Shown piece by piece: positions 36,801 through 47,849 of a DNA stretch of 64,000 bases (positions are counted from its first letter, which is position 1; each line of letters begins with the position of its first letter). Origin of the DNA: Guyanagaster necrorhizus. Its lineage: Eukaryota; Basidiomycota; Agaricomycetes; Agaricales; Physalacriaceae. Where the stretch lies: NCBI RefSeq assembly GCF_019112545.1, contig NW_025064916.1, positions 124,910 to 188,909 on the forward strand, in the 5' to 3' direction. Position numbers and translations under genes: made by a program. A model generated the notes under the pieces. It saw only the letters and a program-made list of their open reading frames with translations, had not been told where the DNA came from and made no database searches.

Positions 36801-37950
36801 AGACAGACTTTCAGTAAACCAATCATTTCAAGTTCAATAAAAGTAATTTTGTTGAGAACTTTTCATTATTCACAAACTTTCCTTTAGTTTATGAACTTTT
36901 TCTCATTAACTTTCATGGCACACAATCTTTCTCTTTGATAATAGGTGCTATAGACACAGCCAGGCATCACAATATCTGATCATATATAACATACATCATT
37001 ATTAGTATACATATAGCACTCTAATATAGTCCACAAGGTCTATCATAATGTGTATACAAGGCTGGCTGCAGATGTCTAAGCTTTTCACAGCTAGCATATG
37101 GAAGACTAGTCAGCCACAGAGAACTAACCATGTAGTTGGTTAGATATTTGTAAGGAATATTAGAAGAACTAGCATACTATTGGCTATATAAACTTTTAAA
37201 TATGCTATGTTTAATACCAGCCTCACAGTCTTGAAGGCTTCACATAATAAAAAGTTTGCTACACTCATTAAGCTTAATACTATGGTTACAAATGCTGTTT
37301 AATATAGCATACTTAAGATTAGTAGAAGAGTAGTATAAGTAGAGTATTATACTAGAAAAAAGGAGACTAAGTTACACTCTAGAGATAAGCCATACTGAGC
37401 CTACTCAATATTCACACTAGCTTGTACACTTGTACAAATACTTCTCTAATAAAACCAGTTACATTGATTGCATATAGATTAAAACCCTTTAACAGAGAGC
37501 ACTATAGCATCTCAACAAACTTGCATCTCACTGGGAGTCTCATATACAGAACTAGCAAACTATTAATTCATGAAGTATTGCTTTATCTTACTTTCTTCCC
37601 AAAAACATGAAAGAGATCCACTGTCCTTGCATGTCATCCTCACACCTCTCAGATATAATTAAAAGATAGTGAAGGGTAATTATAGATAGGATTCTGCACC
37701 TTTAAATTTACACCATAGTTTACTGGCCCTGCTCTAAAGGATGACACTAACTATTCCCTCTAGACACCAATGGGACCACATATAGATTTCTGACATTAAA
37801 AATTCATGTCACAGATAGATTGCACTGTCCAAAACCCAGATATCTATGTGGCATTCCTGACATAGAAAATTTTGTGTCTATGCTTTGACTCTCTGATTAT
37901 AGTTTCAGAAAGTCATAACATCTGTAGCTATTCTCTGCTACACCCTTTTG
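36801..37950. other. AT-rich CpG-free sequence, no gene recognised
   Basis: The stretch separates the zinc-finger part from the N-terminal part of the minus-sense Copia gag relic. I find no coding motif. It may be a further insertion or degraded gag. A short open frame at 37422-37610 shows nothing convincing. Confidence 0.35.
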
Positions 37951-37954
37951 GAGA

Positions 37955-38760
37955 TTAGTCACTATATGGAGGTACATAACTAGACTTGCTTGAACCAGCC
38001 TTCAGATTCTGTGCTTTGGTTTCACTTACCATTATAGGTTTTGTGTTTCCTGCCTGCAGGGATTCTAACAAACAACTTTCTGGTTCATCACTTTCTTTGC
38101 AGAATACAAGATGATGTGATGTGTTTGGAGTAGGGACATTATTTTGACTGACATCTTGCATTGGTATAGAGAAGGGATAATGGGGAGCCAGTTCATGGTA
38201 TGAAGGAGAGAACATATGATTATCCCTCTGAAGTCTTTGTCTGTTAGCTCATATTCTGTCTCAGATAGGTTGTCCATGTTGGTATGCTTTGTATATAGAT
38301 CCTGAATGTGAGCCTCTATATTGACACCCTCCATATACTTGATGTTCTAGAGAACATGTTATGCTTCTGACAGTATCATGTCATTCTGGGCAGCATAGGT
38401 GTCAATGATTGAGTCCCATGCCTCTTTCACTATTTCTGTCATCTTGACTCCTAACTCTATAGGGTCAGATATGTTGAGTATGATGTGTGAGCATACATGA
38501 GAGTTCCTGAACTTCCATTTGTCTAATAATGGTGTGAATGAATAAAGTGGTGTGGGGTCTGGTGGAAGTCACATAGTAGTCAGTGCTGTGCCCTGGCTCA
38601 TCAGTGCAGTAGAGGAGTATGGTATAAACCCATCCACATATCCTCATAAGCCTTTGCCACTGATAATTTCAGTGATTTTAACTCTCCAGGTGGCTAAGTT
38701 CTTGCCATTGAACTGGGAGGCTTCAGGGAGCTGGATAATGGATGGGCTTGTAGTCAACAT
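37955..38760 (-). pseudogene. Minus-sense Copia gag relic, N-terminal part
   Basis: From an ATG on the complement of 38758-38760 the minus strand reads MLTTSPSIIQLPEASQFNGK, then ATWRVKITEIISGKGL and GYVDGFIP. After that come TEIVKEAWDSI, YMEGVNIEAHIQDLYTKHTN and TDKDFRGIIICSLL. This is the UBN2-type Gag of Copia elements (substrate-like N-terminus, then a helical capsid core). Scattered stops and CpG loss show decay. Its protease lies at 12,180-12,450. Confidence 0.7.
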
Positions 38761-39729
38761 GTTTAGGGGTCATGGTTTTTCATGTGGGTAGTGGGTCACT
38801 TTGTGGATATAATATACTGTGTGTTGTCCTTGACTGATTCAAAGGCTAGGGCAGGGCCACATAACCTAAAGTAATAAGAATGATGTTATGAGAACTATCA
38901 GGATAAGTAAGTAATAGTATATAGGTATGAGTTAGTGAGCATACCTCAGTCAGCACAGTAAAAGGTGAAATGACTGAGGATGCAGTATATATTCAGATGG
39001 TATGAAGTATAGGAGGTCAGGAAATGAAATATGGGTAAGTAGGCGGGAAAGAATTGGGTGCATGTGTCTCATTCAACAGGCCGGAAAGGTGGAAAAGCGA
39101 TGGGAGGATGGTAGTGGTAAGTCGCCATGGTATGTAATCAAGACGAGGTGTTCCGGCCACTGCCGCTTCCGAATTTACATCTCAGAGATAAGGTGGGGTC
39201 AAGTTCTCTGCAAGCCAGAAGAAAAAATGTCTCTATGTTGTTAATATTAGAACTTGGCTGTTAATTGTTGGTTATTGATATAAATAATAACATCGTTACA
39301 TCAAAAAGAAACTGCAAGATGTGCTGTCACTATACCATAGCGCCCCGACAGAACGAGGACAACGTCAATTCTCATAGTCCCGTCGCGACAACGAATCCTC
39401 CGACTTGGAAGGCTTGGGCTGATATAACATTATCGGAAAGAACTGAATCTTGAACGGAAATGATATCAGAATCGAATCGGGCCTCGCAAACCCCGGTTAC
39501 GCTGAACCTAAACACACGTTCAATGTTTGCTGTTTATGGCTCATATGTTTCGTGTCTTCTAAGTTCTCCATACTTCAATATATATCCGACAAGCATGTGG
39601 TACACGTTTTCACCAAAATTCAATACGCCTCTCCGAGAGTTGGAGGGGTAAATCATATCGACAAAATCTCCTAGAGGCCACCTGAGATTGTGGCCATTAG
39701 CCATCATAGGAATGATACATAAACTGCTC
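38761..39729. other. Edge of the retrotransposon nest; CpG returns near 39,040
   Basis: Up to about 39,035 the sequence is CpG-poor and probably the 5' end of the minus-sense Copia element. From there CG dinucleotides are at normal frequency. No gene is recognised; overlapping short frames on both strands at 39,400-39,740 show no known motif. Confidence 0.45.
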
Positions 39730-40560
39730 ACCATTCATGCAATTGTGCACGGTAGAACAGGCGGGTATGATCCTGTCCTGCAGAGTTGCTGTGAAGAGGA
39801 GGCGCGTATATGCCCTGAGAAATGCAATGCACATGGGGAGACAGACACAGGAGGAAGGCCTTGGGGTCGTGTTGGTCCTGGGATGATTGCCATTATATTA
39901 AAGAAGCCAGCATGGTTATTGCTGGGAGGGAAGAACACAGAAATATGCGTAGGCACTACTTGTATTAGGTTTTGAACCTGGGTGACCGGCTGAGACAACG
40001 TTGCTCTGCTATGGTGAAGTGTCGTACAGATATGCATTAGCCTTTCCAATCGAATCTCGACAACCGATAGGACGCTGTTCATTTGAGTGCATAATTGTAG
40101 CCAAGGGCTCCACAAGTAGGCTAAACCTGAGCCAGAGAGAGGGCATAACTTTGCGAAGTGCAAGCATACAGCGGTGTTCGGGGTGGACTGGAAACCAACA
40201 CCTGACTGGTGACCTCATTTCCAAGTCAGAGCCGACCACTCGCACCGATAAAAAGATGTTTCCCAGTCTTTGACGCTGAGGACAGCCTACCAGGGTTCGA
40301 ACCTGGACAGTTACTCAGCACATTGCTCCTATAGCATAGCGCCATGGTGGTTACTCGGAGGCACCCTCTGGTAGTGAGGACGAAGAGCAGCTTGATTCAG
40401 GACTTGCTTCCGGAGGTCAAGAGGCAAAGACATCAGGTGTAGGTGGTGGCGTCTTGTCAAGTCCCACTTGAGCAAGGCGTCTTGGGCGAGCGAGCCCCAA
40501 AGCTGAGCGCTAGCACTGAGGCCTAAGGACACATGATCCAAGTTTAACAACACGTTACGG
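39730..40560 (-). repeat. Repeat block 1 with paired tRNA-like segments
   Basis: Shares ordered similarity with blocks at 45,880-46,990, 52,300-53,690 and 53,960-54,510. On the minus strand the segment ending near 40,285 has a TGGCGCTATGCT A-box-like run followed about 42 bases later by a GGTTCGAACCC B box, as in a tRNA gene. A second B-box-like run (GGTTCAAAACC) is near 39,968-39,980. A dimeric tRNA-derived SINE-like repeat is the best reading; decayed tRNA genes are the alternative. Confidence 0.5.
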
Positions 40561-41178
40561 ATGTCAAACTAAAGCCTCGTTACCTGCAATAGCAATGGTC
40601 TATTCAACTTCAGCATCGAGACGAGCGAGGTTGAACAGAATGATACTACGGCCGTCAGCCTCACAACCAAAAAACACAAAGGAGCTTATCAGCAGTAAAC
40701 ACTGCCTGCATAATCACCCGTCACCCTGGCCAACTTGCTGAGAGCGGCCACTCGCTCCCTCCACATCCATCATCCATTCCGACAACCGAAGCTGAGTTTT
40801 CTTCATTGATCAGGCCTGCATTTTCCAAACTCCTCTACTGGCATATCACCTCCATATGAATGGTCTTGAGACCGAAGGGCAGAGCGAAAGGGAAGCAGCA
40901 GTCCGTCGAGAAAAGGTCGGACATAAAGACAAGGCATGCGGGCCGCCCAGTCGCTTATATAACTAATGTCACGGCGCGTCGGCTTCAAACACATCGGTCT
41001 TGTTCACTTTGCCTGTTTCTTACCTCGAAAATTGCGGACAAGATGGTGGTTTGTATGATAGTCATGTATAACCCGTACGTTCACAAGCCTTGGTACCTCT
41101 GTTTCTGATCTATCAATTTGAAGTTCAGTGTCGGCTTCTGAGGTTCAATAATGTCTCATCTTGCTAGAGGGAATGCCA
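40561..41178. other. Region between repeat block 1 and the lipase module
   Basis: No gene is supported. Part of it (around 40,545-40,570) resembles 53,515-53,535, suggesting it belongs to the same dispersed repeat. Short frames on both strands lack motifs. Confidence 0.35.
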
Positions 41179-42411
41179 TCATCGAGAAAAAGATGGACTT
41201 GTGCCACTATCCGGATGATATATCGATGCTGTCCATCTTCGAGTCCGGTCACTCTGCTGGTCATGAATGTTGAACATCAGTCGCGGTACTTCGATCTTCA
41301 TGAGTAAATATACCTCACTTCCATCCATCTCCTCTGCCAAGAATTTATCAAATGCATCAAGCGCGTCTCTGCGTTCTTTGTCGCGTCCTTGTTCACGACC
41401 TTCGCGCAGACCTTCGTGCCTACCTATCCGGATACCCTCTTTCATTGCTGGAGCTTTCATCTGTTTAAACCCCTCCGCATATCCAGCATTCCAAGGCTTC
41501 CTTTTTTCCACTCATTGAGCCTTTTCATCATTCCAATCATCATTCCTTCCTCCCAACCTTTTCCCCTTGCTTCAAGGCTTTGCAGCGCCGTTTGCAATTC
41601 ATGCGCTTCAGACCTGAATATTTGAACTTTGAAGCAGAGTGCCCGGCCTCAGTACACCGTTTCTCCAAATGAGCTGTGTCGAACTGAAGGTGTTTCAAAG
41701 CAGGCTAGGCGTTTCCTAACCGAAACTTGTGCCTTGCAGCGTCATGTTCCGATTGTAATGTACTCGTATCCGCTTCGCTTCGATCCTTCTCTGCTGAAGG
41801 GCTTTTCATGAACCATTCATTGGCTAGCATTTTCGCATATTTGGCACGAGCTACCACTTCGTCGGTGGGTCTCACGCTCTAGGCAATCACAGTAGCCTGA
41901 AGAACGAATCCGAGATGCGCAATAATATGTTCTCAGATGATTCGGCTGTTCTGCTGTGGGAGGAACCAGTTTGCATCCAGCACTGAACTCATACCAGACA
42001 TCGCGCTTCTCGTTCTTGCAGTGAAACTTAGCAGAGGTTTGAACTTCGGCGAGGCCTCATTTGGGGACGACTCTTGGCGCCGATCGATAAATGGACGAGC
42101 CTCAGGTGCGTATTTCACTGATTATCGGCCCCGTCGATCCGCAATGATTATGCAACTATTTTAAGGAAATGAATGCAAGAACCAAGGGGTAAAGGTAATC
42201 TTTTATACGGTGAACGCAATGCCAACAACGTCCGGATTTTCAGCAAGGAATACGATGAATCGCTTAGCGTACGCGAATCCTTATGACATTCGGCGACCTG
42301 AGCAACGATGGTGAGGTCACGAAGGCCAATAGGATTGGCGCCGTCGTTTCTTTCAGCTTCGAAATCCCACAGAGACCTGGTTAAAGACGGATCTTTAGTA
42401 CTTTGGCGCAA
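41179..42411 (-). pseudogene. Coiled-coil gene of the lipase module, copy 1 (broken)
   Basis: The minus-strand frame 41179-41511 encodes a charged helix with NAGYAEGFKQMKAPAMKEG, IRIGRHEGLREGREQGRDKE and DALDAFDKFLAEEMD, nearly identical to copy 2. Upstream pieces (41933-42118 with KYAPEARPFIDRR; 42148-42411) are also shared with copy 2. Compared with copy 2 it has a frame change just before KPWNAGYAEG and lacks about 215 bases between about 41,937 and 41,938, so it looks like a pseudogene. I do not recognise the family; the repeated EGR/GRE helix suggests a coiled coil. Confidence 0.45.
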
Positions 42412-44600
42412 CCTTCATTAACTGATAGCCGGGAAATCATTGTAATTCAGTCCCACCCAGAGCATACGAATCTGCAATACACGTGTGTCTATTCACAGGG
42501 TCTCACCTTCTTCCTTCCGAAACATCTCAGTCAGATTTGCCGGTCAATGTACCGTCGGAAGTGTAGTTCATCGATCACACAACCCTTCTTGGCTATGTAA
42601 CTCTCTTTTCCGATTCCCCCACGTGATTGCAGCATACCAAGAATATATCTTTCGCAGACAATTCCGACTCGTGGACATTCACAACGCGCGCTGGATCAGT
42701 TCGTTTCTGATGCATACCGCTTTTTGCGAATTCTCCAGTTCGCGGCGATACTGTCGGATAGTCTATCCACAGGTATTATATAGCTTAGTTCCGCGCTGTA
42801 TAAAATGCAGGGCCACACTGTATGGCGGCATAACAGCACATACCTTGCTTTAGGTGTTTGACCTCTATTCCCTCCTTTTCCTTGGTACCAAGATGTACGT
42901 GCCATTTGTATTCCAGTTGGTTTCGACCCTGGGTATAAGCTATACTACGTCTTGGGGACCAGTCCCTCATAGCGTCATCCCGTTGTCCGCTGCTCAACTT
43001 GCCTCATTTGCGCCGTACACGCAGTTCGCAAGGGCGACATATTGCGGTTCAGAGGCCTTGAAAAACTGGAGTTGCGGAGGTACGCGTTGTGCTCCATGCC
43101 TTTTCTGTTGCTGAGGGCCGTCTTTCAGAGGCTTGTGATGCTGTCCCTGACTTCGAACCTACACTTGTCGGTGGTGATGGAGATGATGTCCAGTATTGTT
43201 AGTGGTCTCCCCAGCCCACATAGTCAGGTTGATATATGTTCTTCTAGTCTTCGTTGGGTACTGGCCATTCGAGGACGCCATAGTTGTAGGACATGAAGGC
43301 ACTGACCCAACCCAGCTGTGAGATTGTTATCTGTCATCAAAGTTCTAGTGGTTTATTCTAATTTTTTTATGCAGCCAAGCTGTTTTGACAGATGTCGACG
43401 CACTCCACGACAATCTCGACCCGGATCTTTTCCCTGGTGTCCCCAGTAATGTTCATGTGCATGGCGGTTTCAGAGATGCGCAGGCTTCAACAGCTATCGA
43501 AATTCTCGCTGCAGTTCAATCACTCATCAAATCCAAGGGAACCAGCAATTTAGTTGTCGTTGGACACTCACTTGGGGGAGCTCTGGCCGAACTTGACGGC
43601 CTTTTCTTCGCTCTAAACATACCCTCTGCATCCATCAAGGTAATAACTTATGGGACACCTCGTACGTATCCTCGCGGCATATACAGATGCATAGCTCAGT
43701 TTCCATAATTTACTCATTCCAGAACTTTTTAGGTGTCGGGAACTTGGCCTTTGCGGAGCTCATCGATTCTAAAGTAAGAGAGGTGTTTAAGTAGCTTTCG
43801 TTTGTGCTGACCCCTTTGACCTATAGGTACCAAACTTCAAGCGGATTAATAACGAACGTGGTATGGTGACACATTCAGTTTCCAATGCTGGTCCTGATCG
43901 AATTCAGATCTTATCCCTATACTGCCTGGAAGACACCTCGGATATGTTCACCTTGCAACCGAGATCCATATCCTCGAACCAGGTTCCGCTGTCGTCTGTC
44001 CAGGTGGGTCAAATTTCCTTGGTCTTGTCTAAATAACTGACGAAGCAACGCTCGCAGGTAACGACGATGCGATTGACCCAGAGTGTCAAATCAAAACGGT
44101 TCCAAATATTTTTGAAGGAGATATACTGGATCATCTTGGTCCTTACGAGGGCATTTACCTTGGCACAATATTTTGTCATTAGGTTCAACTCCTCCAACTC
44201 AGGGAGAAAGCTTAAGGGTTTAAGCTTGGCTATTGTCGGTCGACTGTTAGTTGTTTAAATTACACACCTGATTTCTTATATGGACCATTAATCTTTATGA
44301 TGACACGTATTATGGTCGCTGGAAACGCTCAACGTTCGTAGCATCATTCGTGGCTAATAATTGGGATAATTGAGACCAGCCATGAATGTTGCATGTGTGC
44401 AGAAAACATATATACATGAAGGCCTGTAGAGGCCAGACATATGATAAAAATCCATTCCTCTTAGGCGGCGTATAGAAGAAGTATGAACCTAGAACATGGT
44501 GAATTCCCACCAGTTGACACACTTGCATTGGCAGAGTACTGACTAGTGTGTTACTACTTTGGACCTTCACAGTTTGCTTTGTTCATGCCTGAGAGAAATA
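41247..44600. repeat. Segmental duplication, lipase module copy 1
   Basis: High similarity to 47,028-50,290 covers the minus-strand coiled-coil gene, the divergent upstream region and the whole lipase including all introns. The downstream 44,205-44,600 part also matches bases 1-390. The copies differ by about 215 bp present only in copy 2 (about 47,705-47,935), a 9-bp intron length difference and scattered substitutions. Confidence 0.85.
42893..44182 (+). CDS. Fungal class 3 lipase, copy 1 (8 exons, 302 aa)
   Basis: Alpha/beta-hydrolase predicted to hydrolyse acylglycerols, probably secreted. Exons by eye: 42893-43079, 43129-43197, 43248-43317, 43375-43661, 43733-43773, 43827-43860, 43908-44003, 44058-44182. 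The joined length is 909 nt with no stop before the TAG at 44180-44182. The nucleophile is Ser174 in GHSLGGA, the acid Asp230 in NERDLIP, the base His287 in LDHLGPY, the order found in Rhizomucor-type lipases. The Asp codon is created by splicing (G|AT across intron 6). The N-terminus (VPFVFQLVSTLG) is a weak signal-like stretch; ATG 42893 is the first in frame. It is divergent to the coiled-coil relic. No breaks are seen. Exon limits rest on GT..AG, phase and family similarity. Confidence 0.9.
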
Positions 44601-44890
44601 TTGCCATGAATCAGTGCGGAGCCTTGCAAGATATGAGGAATGCCTATGACGGAGGAAACGCAATGCTCCATTGCCAAATCTCCACCAACAAGCTCCATGA
44701 CTAGTGGTGGGAAGAGAAGGGAATGTGGCTTTAATGGAGAGATCCATCCTCGACTGGCTAGTGATAACGATGGTATGTTTTCCTACTATTATCCTTATTC
44801 ATCACCTTCTGATTATCTGTCAGGTCATATCTCTTGTTGTAAATGTGGATCATGCTTCAGGCGATCGCTGAGGCTTTGAAGTTTGAACGA
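44601..44890. other. Flank beyond the duplicated module, no gene recognised
   Basis: Similarity to bases 1-390 ends near 44,600. An 80-codon frame (44640-44879, plus strand) shows no recognisable domain. Confidence 0.35.
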
Positions 44891-45779
44891 TCGGAATGTT
44901 TTGTTAACATTAAATCATATCTGCTCTATCGGATATAGCTCTCTCAGCTGGGAGCATGTACATCCAGGGAACACTGCTTAAACGGGAGCTGGCCGGGGAT
45001 CATGACGATGTCGATCTCGACGAGCTAGTCTGTCAAGTGTGACACTCCCCCAACAGACGACACTATCGCGACCCTCCTGGGCCTCACGTGAATGTTTTTG
45101 AGGAGATGATACATAACTGTGTTTTGGATCACAGCCATATCATGGTTATGGTGGCGGTCTTTGAGTAGGTGAGATGGCGAAGAGATGCTGTTGTAAGTAC
45201 TGATTCCATCAGTTTGCTCATAATCATCCAACCTCATAGCTTTGTTTGCATAGCACAAATGACTCCTCACTATATCAATCACCTACAGGCGTTGCTGGTT
45301 CTATCCGTCGCCGAGACCATTGCGGATCCGCCTTTGCCCATTGTGGAATTCAATGAGCATTCGAAGTTGGTGTATTCTCCAAGCAGACTGCGATGTTCAG
45401 AATCGTAACGAATACGAATACCAGTTCGCAAAGGGGACTTTTGGATTAAGAACTTGTGGAGGGAGGTCTGGGCTACTCGTATAGTGGCGGATATTTTTAC
45501 TCATGTAAGTTTACCTCGTCAGCTGATACGATACAGTGGCTTATCACGTTTTAGCGCGCGAATATTTCAGGACATCTTGTGTTTGAGGGAGGCCCAAGGG
45601 AACTCGGCCCGGCGTGCGGAGGAGTGGAAGTTGGACATGCCCACGATAGGTTGGGTGAAGACAACGATAGGACGAAGTGTGTATCCAAGATCGCTGCCAC
45701 CCATCAATATGTGATACCAGAATGCTCATATACTCTGCTAGGCAGTAAGAAAATGAACCCACCCATGCAGCGCCAGTAG
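44891..45779 (+). pseudogene. Unrecognised decayed plus-strand gene
   Basis: Plus-strand pieces read like a spliced or broken gene: TLLKRELAGDHDDVDLDELV near 44,970, HYRDPPGPHVNVFEEMIHN near 45,060-45,120, LLVLSVAETIADPPLP near 45,295, and NLWREVWATRIVADIFTH ending at 45,504. A plausible 50-bp intron (45505-45554) leads to FEGGPRELGPACGGVEVGHA. A stop at 45,408 and a frame change divide the pieces. Some segments faintly recall fungal FunK1-type kinases, but I do not assign a family. Confidence 0.3.
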
Positions 45780-45879
45780 CCGCATGACGGGCATCCCTCT
45801 TGATGGTGTACGGTTACCCAAAGACTCGTATCCCCATCCATTTTGAGAGGAAAGGAACCAACGGAGACAAGGGAGCAAG

Positions 45880-46990
45880 CCAAGATATTCAGTCCCTCTG
45901 CATTTGTTTAGGATGCTCTCCGTTAAATTCCTCTTCCCGACACCTATGTGCCGTCGCTGACGAAGCGATGCAGATACTCGGGTGGTTGGTCCAGGGTACA
46001 GGTCTTGAGTCGACAATCTCTTGTAGAAACATTTTCCCGCGCCGTATCCGATACATAAATTGTTCACCCATTCGGTGCATTGCGGGGTGAGACTGAGGAG
46101 AAGTATACGTTCCCTGAGCGACACATAGAACTGAGCGGAGAGTCAAAGAGGAGTCGTGTTGAATGCATAGAATGGTTATTAGGAAGGTGGAATAAGCATA
46201 GGTTTCGAATCCGGGCGACCAAGTCAGAGGACGTTGCTCTGCAATGGTACGGATATGATTCGGTGTTCCTAGTTGACTTGAGATTCCGTCCATGAACGAC
46301 TCCGCGAGTAGGCCAAACCCAAGGAGAGAGGGGATAACTTTGTGGATGGAAAGCATACATGGCTGTTTGGGGTGTGCTGATTATTCCCGAGCTCATTGTT
46401 CCTTGTCGGAGCTGAACACTCGTGCCAAATGCAAGAATGTTTGTGTCTCCGAAACTGAAGAGGAGCGCTACCAGGGTCCGGACCTCGAGGACTACATGAG
46501 CGTAGCTCTGTAGTGGTTAGTCGGAGGAATCGGACCGAGTATGGAGGGGGCCATCCTGGGAGGGAGGATGAAGAGGAGCTCAATCCGGGGCTTTCTGCCT
46601 CGTAGGGCGACGACATAATGTAGAAGAAATAGATGGTGTTCGTGATTGCCGCGTTCTTTAAGGACACGGCTGCCATCCGCTTTCGTCCAGTCCGGGTGTA
46701 CACGCCAATCCAAGTGTCTGCCGGCTATGATGATTATGTTCTAAACTCGTGGCGATATTCATCGATAACCACATTCTCTCCGGCCAACTCCCAACTGAGC
46801 ACAGGACCTTGGATAATTACGACGAAGCTGAGGGCAAGCATACTACATAATTCTTAGCCACACTTAGCGGTCGCCTGGTTAATGTCCCAATGAGAAATGA
46901 GTGTCATTATGCTACTCCCTGGCAAGTAATCAGAATGTAGGCAACGATCATGGTGGAGAAAACATACCATCGCCTATGCTCGTGACCACC
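45880..46990 (-). repeat. Repeat block 2 with paired tRNA-like segments
   Basis: Co-linear with 52,300-53,690. It carries a B-box-like run near 46,202-46,215 and a second tRNA-like segment near 46,468-46,530, followed by shared sequence near 46,680-46,860 and 46,900-46,985. Matches to blocks 1 and 4 are shorter. Long minus-strand frames here (45889-46356, 46269-46703) cross the tRNA-like parts and are not credible genes. Confidence 0.5.
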
Positions 46991-47849
46991 AGCCCATCCA
47001 ACCTCCGCGTCGCTTACATAATCACTCTGATCACTCTGCTGGTCATGAACGTTGAACATTAGTCGCAGTACTTCGATCTTCATGAGTAAATGTACCTCAC
47101 TTCCATCCATCTCTTCTGCCAAGAATTTATCAAATGCCTCAAGCGCGTCTCCGCGTTCTTCGTTCCGTCCTTGTTCGCGACCTTCGCGCCTACCTATCCG
47201 GATACCCTCTTTCATTGCTGAAGCTTTCGTCTGTTTAAACCCCTCCGCATATCCAGCATTCCAAGGCTTCTTTTTTTCCCTCTCATTAAAGCTTTTCATC
47301 ATTCCAATCTTCACTCCTTTCTCCCAACCTTTTCCCCTTGCTTCAAGGCTTTGCAGCGCCGTTTGCAATTCATGCGCTTCAGACCTGAACGTTTGAACTT
47401 TGAAGCAGAGTGCTCGGCCTCAGCACACCATTTCTTCCATTAAGCTGTGTCGAACTGAAGGCGTTTCAAAGCGGACTCGGTGTTTTATAACTGCAACCTG
47501 TATCTTGCAACGTCATGTTCCGATTGTATGGCACTCGTATCCGCTTCGCTTGATCCTTCTCTGCCGAAGCGCTTTTCGTGAACTATTCTTTAGCTAGCAC
47601 TACGGCATATTCGGTACGAGGTACCGCTTTGCCCGCCCGGTAGGTCTCACGCTCTAGGCAATCAGCTCTAGCCTGAACAAAGAATCCGAGATGCGTAATA
47701 ATACGTTCCTGTGTGAAGGCTAGCGACATGTAATTGTCAGGTACTTCACTTGCCTGGTAGATGATAACTTCGACTCACTCCGTCTTATTGTCATAGCTCG
47801 GAAACTGCGTCGAGGCAGATTTCTGTGGGTCCACAAACTTAGTTGGCAT
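46907..47849 (-). CDS. Coiled-coil gene of the lipase module, copy 2 (partial model)
   Basis: The open minus-strand frame ending at 46907 holds HELQTALQSLEARGKGWEKG, then EREKKKPWNAGYAEGFKQ, KEGIRIGRREGREQGRNEE and DALEAFDKFLAEEMDGSE, and ends in a hydrophobic stretch. This frame is uninterrupted where copy 1 shifts. A possible start is ATG on the complement of 47847-47849 (MPTKFVDPQKSASTQF), followed by DNYMSLAFTQERIITHLGF; introns must connect the pieces but I cannot fix them. Further shared exon-like pieces lie at 47,897-48,410. The function is unknown, and the helix pattern suggests a coiled coil. It is divergent to lipase copy 2. Confidence 0.4.

Noticed and set aside
39735..40163. 142-codon minus-strand frame in repeat block 1
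   Set aside because: It crosses a tRNA-like segment and the equivalent frames are not conserved in the other blocks.
45738..46703. Minus-strand frames of 128-155 codons in repeat block 2
   Set aside because: Overlapping frames in different phases over repeat sequence, with no domain and no conservation in block 3.
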